Source of the DNA: an uncultured Gammaproteobacteria bacterium | GTDB lineage: Bacteria > Pseudomonadota > Gammaproteobacteria > Eutrophobiales > Eutrophobiaceae | DNA: 64,000 bases | Direction of reading: 5' to 3' | Assembly: GCA_938084745.1 (NCBI GenBank) | Contig: CALKEZ010000005.1 | Coordinates: 124,001-188,000 of the forward strand | Part shown: one piece after another, positions 57,653 to 64,000 of the stretch | How the letters are laid out: each line of letters starts with the position of its first letter | How positions within the stretch are numbered: the stretch's first letter is position 1 | Position numbers and translations under genes: made by a program | Notes under the pieces: generated by a model | Told to the model about the DNA's origin: nothing | Database searches by the model: none | The model's input: only the letters and a program-made list of their open reading frames with translations

Positions 57653-57706
57653 ATTGTAAAAACCGGGCTAACCTAACCTGAATTATCGAACAGGTTATTT
57701 AGCCCG
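57653..57706 (-). terminator. Rho-independent terminator after the GST gene
   Basis: A long imperfect hairpin: CGGGCTAA and TAACCTG pair with CAGGTTA and TTAGCCCG, with small internal loops. Reading leftward it ends in GTTTTTAC. It closes the GST transcript before atoE. Confidence 0.8.
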
Positions 57707-57731
57707 CATGTTATTCATGCAACAATTTTAT

Positions 57732-58367
57732 TTAAGCCTTTGCGCTTGGTCTTGCTGACACCTCTGCATACCACTTTTTAGTACGGAGATTTGCTTCTGG
57801 AATATGAATATCAGACCAGGCAGCAAAATCAATCGCGCAGACGGCGGTAATATCAACCATGGAAAAGTTTTCTCCCGCCAGATAAGCGTCCTCTTCCAGA
57901 TATGTCTCCAGCCACCAGAAAAAACGATCCAGAGTCTGCCTTCCTCTCTCAACCAAACCGGGAATAGCCGGGACAACATCCTTACCACACCCCGGAATAC
58001 TTCGTTTTAAAAACTGCTCATGTTGATTACGAAATACTTCCGAAGAAGCGATCATGCCGTCGAATTCCATCTTGCGTTGTCGGCTGGTGATAATGGCTTT
58101 TTCGCGTAAATCATGTCCGAGTAAGACAGGTTCTGGCTGGACTTCTTCGAAGTAGCGGCAGATAGCCATAGCTTCATCGATACGAGTGCCGTCATCGAGT
58201 TCAAGTACCGGTAACAAACCGCGTGGGTTAATAGACAGGAATTTATCCTCCAGATTTTCACCACCCAGAATATCGACTTCAATCTTTTCTATTTCGATAC
58301 CTTTTTCAGCTAAGAACATACGTGCGCGACGTGGGTTAGGCGCTACATGACAGTCATATAATTTCAT
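57732..58367 (-). CDS. Glutathione S-transferase
   Basis: 211 residues. The N-terminal thioredoxin-like domain (MKLYDCHVAPNPRRARMFL, then NPRGLLPVLELDDG with the cis-Pro, and IDEAMAICRYFEE) is followed by a helical domain with YLAGENFSMVDITAV. The Pro-Asn-Pro-Arg-Arg start resembles bacterial GSTs acting on small electrophiles; substrate unknown. It is distinct from the YfcG-like GST at the start of the window. Confidence 0.9.
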   Translation of the reverse strand: MKLYDCHVAPNPRRARMFLAEKGIEIEKIEVDILGGENLEDKFLSINPRGLLPVLELDDGTRIDEAMAICRYFEEVQPEPVLLGHDLREKAIITSRQRKMEFDGMIASSEVFRNQHEQFLKRSIPGCGKDVVPAIPGLVERGRQTLDRFFWWLETYLEEDAYLAGENFSMVDITAVCAIDFAAWSDIHIPEANLRTKKWYAEVSARPSAKA

Positions 58368-58521
58368 CTAAATTCCTCAATGATTTCAATTTTAATTATT
58401 TGAACGGTGCTATCAAAAGCTATTCTCGATCAAGAATGAATTTATGATTAACGCGAATTGTAATTAAATTGCATTACTAAACATATCTAATTGATTATAT
58501 TTTCAGGTCGATTACCAAGAC

Positions 58522-58557
58522 CTTTTTTATATCCTGAATATACAGGAATATAAAAAG
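58522..58557 (-). terminator. AT-rich hairpin, probable terminator of the NTF2-like gene
   Basis: Arms CTTTTTTATATCCTG and CAGGAATATAAAAAG pair almost fully around AATATA. The stem's own T-rich arm provides the U tract on either strand. It lies 50 bases after the stop of the leftward NTF2-like gene. Confidence 0.45.
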
Positions 58558-58606
58558 TGGCCAGTCTAAACTGTACTCAATAAATCCTAATCTCAAACAG
58601 GAAAGA

Positions 58607-59059
58607 TTATTCCGTTGGAATTTCAGTAACTTCTTCCATCAGCACTTCAGTTACGTCAAGTTTCCAGACACCGTCAACAAAGATCAAATGGTCAATCTCT
58701 TTTTCAATAATCCCAAAGACATTAAAAACATCACTGGCCTTGCTCCAGACATTCACACGTGCCTTATCACCATTGATTTCAGTAGAGGTAATGCCGCTAT
58801 CAATAATTTCAACCTGACCAAGCTTGATAACATTTTCCCAATCAGCCACATACTGTTCCCGTGTGCGATCATCCTTCATATTGTCGGAGACCATGTCATA
58901 CATGCTACTGAAATCATTTGCCTTCATGGCTTTAAAATATTCGAGCATGATAGCTTCTGGCGAAGTATTTTCTGAATTACCGCCGCACCAGCCAACCTTT
59001 GCAAAAGACAGGAGTAATAACAACGAGATAAACATCATTTTTGTTATATTCATAATCAT
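58607..59059 (-). CDS. Secreted NTF2/DUF4878-like protein
   Basis: 150 residues. A signal peptide (ISLLLLLSFAKVGWCGG, cleavage near 27) is followed by a small alpha+beta domain: SPEAIMLEYFKAMKANDFSSM, then strands ending DHLIFVDGVWKLDVTEV. This is the cone-shaped NTF2-like layout seen in DUF4878-type lipoproteins, here without a clear lipobox (WCGG might serve). An AAGGAAA ribosome site supports the first ATG. Function unknown. Confidence 0.65.
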   Translation of the reverse strand: MIMNITKMMFISLLLLLSFAKVGWCGGNSENTSPEAIMLEYFKAMKANDFSSMYDMVSDNMKDDRTREQYVADWENVIKLGQVEIIDSGITSTEINGDKARVNVWSKASDVFNVFGIIEKEIDHLIFVDGVWKLDVTEVLMEEVTEIPTE

Positions 59060-59085
59060 CTTAGATTTCCTTAGTTAATTAGACT

Positions 59086-59538
59086 TCAATTTGCTGTCTG
59101 CGTTGAAAGAATCATTTGCATCTGCTCGCCAGAGGGGGCGTGCTCATATTTATCTAGCCCCTCTTGCAGGCAAGTCCATGTATTAGCGCTACTGGTCCAG
59201 ACTTCGACTTGAGGTGTAAAACGATTTGGATCATCCAGACTTGCTGCCCAAAGACCCATTAATTCGGGAACGAGCTCTGCATCGATAAACATTGGACAGC
59301 CGCATTCTGCACAAAAGCCTCGACGAACAGCGTTACCACTCTCCGCTTTAACTTCATAAAATTTTGCTGGCGCTGAAATTGTTAGTGCCGTCTTCGGTAC
59401 ATACATCACTGGACACAACATACTGCCACTGGCACGTTGGCAATCGCGACAATGACACTTCCAGGAAAACACAGGTGCGGCATTGCATTCATACTGAATT
59501 TTTCCGCACGCACATGCCCCTGTATAGATGTCATTCAT
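59086..59538 (-). CDS. GFA-family zinc protein (CENP-V/GFA domain)
   Basis: 150 residues. Zinc-binding cysteines appear in GACACGKI, KCHCRDCQRASGS and CAECGCPMF, the GFA domain pattern (PF04828). The family is named after glutathione-dependent formaldehyde-activating enzyme Gfa, but that activity has been questioned and most members are of unknown function. The presence of formaldehyde-linked genes elsewhere (mtdA, fchA) makes a link worth considering, though only by inference. Confidence 0.88.
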   Translation of the reverse strand: MNDIYTGACACGKIQYECNAAPVFSWKCHCRDCQRASGSMLCPVMYVPKTALTISAPAKFYEVKAESGNAVRRGFCAECGCPMFIDAELVPELMGLWAASLDDPNRFTPQVEVWTSSANTWTCLQEGLDKYEHAPSGEQMQMILSTQTAN

Positions 59539-59646
59539 TACTTATATCACCATGCTGTAAATAGTAAATTTTACGGTTTGATTTAAATAAAAAGCCACTC
59601 TATGCATTTCACAGTTAGATTAGCTCTATTCTTTTCAAACTTAATC

Positions 59647-60309
59647 TCATTGAACGTGTAAATGTCTTTTAAGTTTTGGACACACAGTAAACTCAGCTTC
59701 TGTCTTTTCCTTGATTTCTTCAAGATCAACACCCGGAGCCAATTCCGTCAATAGCGGCAATTCATTCTGAAAATCAAATACAGCAAGATTCGTAATCAAC
59801 AAATCTGTCACACCTGAGCCAGTTAAAGGAAGATCACATGCCTTAAGAAGTTTTGGTGTCCCGTCCTTGGCAACATGATCCATAATCACCACGACCTTGT
59901 TTACGCCAGCGACCAAGTCCATGGCGCCACCCATTCCCTTAATCATTTTGCCCGGGATCATCCAATTCGCTAAATCACCATTTTGTGCAACTTGCATAGC
60001 GCCTAATATCGCCAGATTTATATGACCACCACGAATCATGGCAAAGCTATCTGCACTGGAAAAATAACTTGATTGAGGTAATTCGGTGATAGTTTGTTTA
60101 CCTGCATTAATTAGATCAGGGTCAACCTGATCCGGATAAGGAAACGGACCCATACCAAGCATGCCGTTTTCGCTTTCTAATGTAACTTGAACATTTTCGG
60201 GAATATAGTTTGCAACTAATGTTGGTATCCCAATACCTAGATTGACATAAAAACCATCTTTCAATTCTTGCGCAGCACGTTGTGCTATTTCTTCTCTAGA
60301 CCATGACAT
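59647..60309 (-). CDS. scoB: 3-oxoacid CoA-transferase, subunit B
   Basis: 220 residues. The catalytic Glu is in LESENGMLGMG near 43-53; GGHINLAILGAMQV and GKMIKGMGGAMDLVAG are conserved CoA-transferase segments. With subunit A it moves CoA between succinyl-CoA (or acetyl-CoA) and acetoacetate or similar acids. The gene follows subunit A by 15 bases. Succinyl-CoA:3-ketoacid (Sco) and acetate CoA-transferase (AtoA) cannot be fully separated from sequence alone. Confidence 0.9.
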   Translation of the reverse strand: MSWSREEIAQRAAQELKDGFYVNLGIGIPTLVANYIPENVQVTLESENGMLGMGPFPYPDQVDPDLINAGKQTITELPQSSYFSSADSFAMIRGGHINLAILGAMQVAQNGDLANWMIPGKMIKGMGGAMDLVAGVNKVVVIMDHVAKDGTPKLLKACDLPLTGSGVTDLLITNLAVFDFQNELPLLTELAPGVDLEEIKEKTEAEFTVCPKLKRHLHVQ

Positions 60310-60324
60310 GTTATTAATCCCCTA

Positions 60325-61029
60325 CTATGCTACGTATTCGCGTGTAGTCAGTATTTCTACCGGCTTCTTATAATCTGTACCGACAATGAAACTACTCACA
60401 TAGATACCTGGCGTATGGATATGGTCAGGGTCAAAATCACCTAGAGACACATGTTCCTCTACCTCTGCAATGGTTACTTTTCCTGCAGTCGCCATCACAG
60501 GATTGAAATTTCGGGCTGTTTTTCGGTAGACCAGATTACCTTCATCGTCGGCCTTCCAGGCTTTCACCAATGATAGATCAGCTACCAGGCCGGTTTCCAT
60601 AACGTAAGTCTCACCATTAAATTCTTTATGCTCTTTACCTTCGGCTATGATCGTACCAACGCCGGTCTTGGTATAAAAAGCTGCAATACCTGCTCCACCA
60701 GCGCGACACCGTTCAGCCAATGTGCCTTGTGGGTTAAATTCCAGTTCCAGTTCGCCACTCATATACTGCTTCTCGAAAGTTTTATTTTCACCGACGTACG
60801 ATGAAAGCATCTTTTTTATCTGTCGGGTTTGCAGCAATATGCCCAAACCAAAATCATCTATCCCGCAATTATTGGATATGACTGTAATGTCTTTTACGCC
60901 TGAATCACGCAAGGCAACGATTAAATTCTCTGGAATACCGCATAGCCCAAAGCCACCAGCCATAATCGTCATCCCGTCAAACAAAACGCCTTCCAGCGCA
61001 TTTGCTGCATTCTTTTTTAATTTTTTCAT
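60325..61029 (-). CDS. scoA: 3-oxoacid CoA-transferase, subunit A
   Basis: 234 residues. The CoA-binding motif GGFGLCGIPENLI lies near 22-34, with SNNCGIDDFGLG, YTKTGVGTIIAEGKE and TARNFNPVMATAGKVTI following. It forms the other half of the transferase encoded downstream. Together with atoE and the prp genes it points to growth on short-chain acids or ketone bodies. Confidence 0.91.
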   Translation of the reverse strand: MKKLKKNAANALEGVLFDGMTIMAGGFGLCGIPENLIVALRDSGVKDITVISNNCGIDDFGLGILLQTRQIKKMLSSYVGENKTFEKQYMSGELELEFNPQGTLAERCRAGGAGIAAFYTKTGVGTIIAEGKEHKEFNGETYVMETGLVADLSLVKAWKADDEGNLVYRKTARNFNPVMATAGKVTIAEVEEHVSLGDFDPDHIHTPGIYVSSFIVGTDYKKPVEILTTREYVA

Positions 61030-61431
61030 TTATAAACCCTTATCACTTTTTATAACTGACTCTAATGAATTGAAATATCAACTGTCTTACTACCATTGAA
61101 CCATTCTTTCTAGCGCATGATTTTTATTCAAAAAATATATCCTGCGTTGTGCAATTTTATGCTGTTCACCATACCTGTTTCAGGTCGATGATACTGCCAG
61201 CTAACTCAATATTGAATCAACAATTATGCCAATGAATTTCAGTCGGCGACCTATCTGATAACCAGTTGTTTTATATAGGTTTATTATTTTGATTATAAAA
61301 ACAGAAAATCTTAACGTCCTATATTCGAACGACAAGTCATCAACTTCATACGTTTATCATGTAATGTGTTAATTGAAATATTTTTATATATCAAATTTAA
61401 ACTATTACATAATAAACATTGTTTTGAGAAA
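61030..61431. other. Intergenic DNA without a recognised gene
   Basis: About 400 AT-rich bases between the scoAB pair and the exporter. No frame looks coding. The part next to scoA should hold its promoter; TTGAATCAACAA near 61212 loosely resembles the GntR site but has a longer centre, so I do not call it. Confidence 0.4.
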
Positions 61432-61466
61432 CCTCCTCCTGAACAGCAACGCTGTGCAAGAGGAGG
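61432..61466 (-). terminator. Hairpin after the RND exporter gene, probable terminator
   Basis: Arms CCTCCTC and GAGGAGG enclose a second pairing CAGC/GCTG with AAC loop. Reading leftward it is followed by only TTTCTC, so the U tract is weak. It lies 25 bases after the exporter stop. Confidence 0.55.
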
Positions 61467-61490
61467 CAAAGTTCACACTACTTATTTAGA

Positions 61491-63917
61491 TTATGCTGGT
61501 GCACTATCTGGTAACGCTTCCTCATTCGCAACGCTAGCGAGATTTCGTTCATCATCAAAAATAAATTTTGGTTTAAATATATATGCCATAGCAGGCATCA
61601 AGAACAACGCTGATAGTGCTGATACCGTTAACCACATACCGATTAACATACCCATTTCTGCCTGAAATCGCAGTGATGAGAATAACCAAACACCGACACT
61701 AACGATCAACACTAATGCGGTTACCAATACACCCCGACCCGCGCAATGGAGTGAAATTGCGATTGCCTCCATATGTGTTTTGCCCTGGTCATATTCGCCT
61801 TTAATACGATCACAAATGTACAGCGTATAATCAACACCCAAACCGATACCCAGCGCGGCAACCGGGACAGTATTAATGTTCATGCCGATATTTTGCCAGG
61901 ACATGAATGCAAAGGTAACCAGATTCGCTAATACTACCGGTACCATAAAGAACATACCGGCTATACTGGAACGGTATACGATAATACACATCATCACCAG
62001 GATGAATAATGCTAGCGCAATCGACTGAATTTGGCCGGACAATATGACCTCGTTAACCGCTGCAATCACACCGATAATACCACCGGCCAATCTGAAATTA
62101 GCCATTTCCTGAAGGTGAGGATTGTCTTCAATAAATTGCTTTACTCGAGCTATTGCTGTCTGGATAGTTACACCTTTTCTATCGGAAAAGTACAAAAGTA
62201 CTGATGCATAATTTATGTCGACATCGGTGAAGCGCAATAAATCGCCCGGCTCTGCAGCACGTTCAAACATAAACAGCAATTCACCATTCTGATCAGTATT
62301 AGTTCCCAATTCAGAATATCTGAAGTTACCTTCACGTAAGGTCTGGTTAACTGATGGCAGTACATCTGCTACTGATATCGTAGCGCCGATCTCATGTTGT
62401 TGTTCCATGTATTGCTGAAAACGCAACATACCATCAAGAATCTCAACATCTTTTATCTTACCTGTAACCTTACCACCAAACTCATTTTTAGCGCCTTCTT
62501 CAACACCACCGACCACGACAAACATTCTGTCTGCGCCAGGGAATTGGGTATTGATTTTAGCTGAATCTACATTGTAACGACCATCAGGCCATAGAATCGG
62601 TGAACCTGGGTTCGCATCACCCACTTTTAAATCGACAGCATAAATACCACTGACAACGAATAATAAAACTGCTAACGCAACAACGAAATACCTGGCCTTG
62701 GTTGCAACAATTCTGACGCAGAACTCTAAAAATGGTCGTATTACTAACTTATCAAGATTCAATGGATGCGCATATGACTTAGGATTTTTAACCCAAGATA
62801 GTAATACCGGCGTTACAATAATTGAACTAATCGCAACAGTACCTACCCAAACTACCGCGAGGACAACCAACTTTTGTAGTAAGGGGATCGGACTTATCGC
62901 TACCACTGTCACACAACCCGCATCTGTTGCAATACCTAATAAGCCAGGTCTCAACAAATCTTTCATGGTGGCAGTCGCAGCATCCAATGAGTTGAGATCT
63001 TGCTCGTGCCCTTCTACCTTATCAATCTCTTCGTGAAAACGTGTCATCATCTGCACGGAATGTGAAACTGCTCTAGCAGTGATCAACATCGCAACAACAA
63101 CAACTAATGGGTCAAAATGGATACCGCACAATTGAGCTACCCCTAGCGCCCAGATGGCACTAATTGCACCTGATAACAGTGGCAAAATGGTCCCTCGCCA
63201 TGTTCTGTTTATAACGAATAGTAAAACAAGAAATATCATCGCAGCTATACCGATAAGATTCATGGTCTCTGGAAGAAAATGGTCTACCCAGCCATAAAGA
63301 ATTGGATTACCGACAAGACTGATATCGACGCTATCATCATCCAGTTTCTCTACCAGTTCATACGCTTGTTTATAGGCTAGATTGAAATCCAATAAATTAT
63401 CAAAAAAGTCGACTGTTATAAGTGTTGCGGTGAGGTCTTTTGAAACAAATGGGCCATAAACTAAAGGACTACGTAATATAGCCTCTTTCATATAATCTAT
63501 ATCGGCCTGTGTCTCAGGTAAATCCGGCCACATATAAGGAAAACTCTCGATACCTACAGTAGAAGCACGAGTTTCTTTAAGTTTTTTCCCCGCTATAGAA
63601 TAGATCTGGAACTCGTTAATCGCATCTATTTTATAAAGCCCCTGCGTAAGGTCACGAATCTTGGTCAAGACAGGCATTTGGAAGATGTCACCTTTTGTAG
63701 ACTGAATCATAAAGGTGATGATGCTGGTGCCACCAAACGTGTCTTTAAATTGTTCGTGAACCTTGATGTATGGATGTGTGCTGGGCTGCAAATCTTCAAA
63801 TACGGTTTTTACATCGATACGATAGGCAAAGTTTGCCAGAACAGCAGTAACAACAATGACAAGTGCAAGTACAGCTTTTCTGTTTCTCATGCAAAATAAT
63901 GCAAAATTCTCTAACAT
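61491..63917 (-). CDS. RND/MMPL-family exporter
   Basis: About 808 residues with the RND layout: one membrane segment at the N-terminus, a large periplasmic loop (about 35-215), a block of five to six membrane helices including GVAQLCGIHFDPLVVVVAML, a second loop, and a second helical block with AALGIGLGVDYTLYICDRI. This is the single-subunit MMPL/hydrophobe exporter branch (sterol-sensing-like), rather than AcrB. Substrate unknown, possibly lipids or hydrophobic compounds. The ATG at 63917 is chosen because GGAG sits six bases upstream; that GGAG overlaps a TTG that would otherwise add four residues. Confidence 0.87.
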   Translation of the reverse strand: MLENFALFCMRNRKAVLALVIVVTAVLANFAYRIDVKTVFEDLQPSTHPYIKVHEQFKDTFGGTSIITFMIQSTKGDIFQMPVLTKIRDLTQGLYKIDAINEFQIYSIAGKKLKETRASTVGIESFPYMWPDLPETQADIDYMKEAILRSPLVYGPFVSKDLTATLITVDFFDNLLDFNLAYKQAYELVEKLDDDSVDISLVGNPILYGWVDHFLPETMNLIGIAAMIFLVLLFVINRTWRGTILPLLSGAISAIWALGVAQLCGIHFDPLVVVVAMLITARAVSHSVQMMTRFHEEIDKVEGHEQDLNSLDAATATMKDLLRPGLLGIATDAGCVTVVAISPIPLLQKLVVLAVVWVGTVAISSIIVTPVLLSWVKNPKSYAHPLNLDKLVIRPFLEFCVRIVATKARYFVVALAVLLFVVSGIYAVDLKVGDANPGSPILWPDGRYNVDSAKINTQFPGADRMFVVVGGVEEGAKNEFGGKVTGKIKDVEILDGMLRFQQYMEQQHEIGATISVADVLPSVNQTLREGNFRYSELGTNTDQNGELLFMFERAAEPGDLLRFTDVDINYASVLLYFSDRKGVTIQTAIARVKQFIEDNPHLQEMANFRLAGGIIGVIAAVNEVILSGQIQSIALALFILVMMCIIVYRSSIAGMFFMVPVVLANLVTFAFMSWQNIGMNINTVPVAALGIGLGVDYTLYICDRIKGEYDQGKTHMEAIAISLHCAGRGVLVTALVLIVSVGVWLFSSLRFQAEMGMLIGMWLTVSALSALFLMPAMAYIFKPKFIFDDERNLASVANEEALPDSAPA

Positions 63918-64000
63918 TTTATTCTCCAACGAGTCGGCAACTAAATGCTTCGACTTCCCCTAAATTAAATTATTATTATTTGGATTTAAAATCTAATCTG

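Overview
The window looks like a chromosomal segment of a moderately AT-rich, free-living gammaproteobacterium. The central block runs yej-type ABC operon / fabI / ppiD / tRNA-Asp, tRNA-Val / hupB / lon / clpX / clpP / tig / tRNA-Leu / tRNA-Lys-His-Arg-Pro / cysS / ppiB / lpxH. From memory this closely follows the order in Pseudomonas. I see no phage, insertion sequence, CRISPR array or rRNA. The species cannot be named from the sequence; mtdA plus fchA point to one-carbon (methylotroph-like) metabolism, and the 3' part to propionate and short-chain fatty acid use.

Layout. 1-9.0 kb: the end of an upstream gene with a terminator; a TVP38 membrane protein overlapping a flavin disulfide oxidoreductase; a GST; glutathione reductase; small hypotheticals; a DUF805 gene broken by one in-frame TGA; a methyltransferase; darP; and two secreted proteins (a PEN-repeat protein and a YHYH protein). 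9.0-15.7 kb: a peptide-type ABC importer operon carrying an acyl-CoA thioesterase. 15.8-26.5 kb: fabI, a dicarboxylate symporter, and the PpiD/HU/Lon/ClpXP/trigger factor proteostasis block. 26.5-31 kb: a Cys-rich secreted protein, a response-regulator adenylate cyclase, the decayed remains of an EAL-domain gene, a four-tRNA operon and cysS. 31-41 kb: ppiB, lpxH, ampDE, egtC-egtB, an ankyrin protein, a retropepsin-like protease, an alanine/glycine symporter, nadC, fchA and mtdA. 41-46.3 kb: a Sel1-SPOR protein, two tandem paralogues of unknown function and a TonB-dependent receptor. 46.4-64 kb: a malonyl-CoA synthetase; a propionate-to-PEP set (prpE, ppsA, ppsR, prpC, prpB with a GntR regulator and palindromic operators); a short-chain fatty acid transporter; a GST; a GFA protein; a 3-oxoacid CoA-transferase pair; and an RND/MMPL exporter.

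The most striking feature is tRNA-Arg(UCU), whose anticodon is split after U34 by a 246-nt group I intron. Its P1, P10, P2, P7, P8 and P9 elements can be read directly, and the deduced exons join into a canonical 77-nt tRNA. Other points for a second look are the EAL relic, the single-stop DUF805 gene, the two GntR-type palindromes upstream of gntR-prpB-prpC, and mtdA/fchA combined with the absence of folD from its usual place beside cysS.
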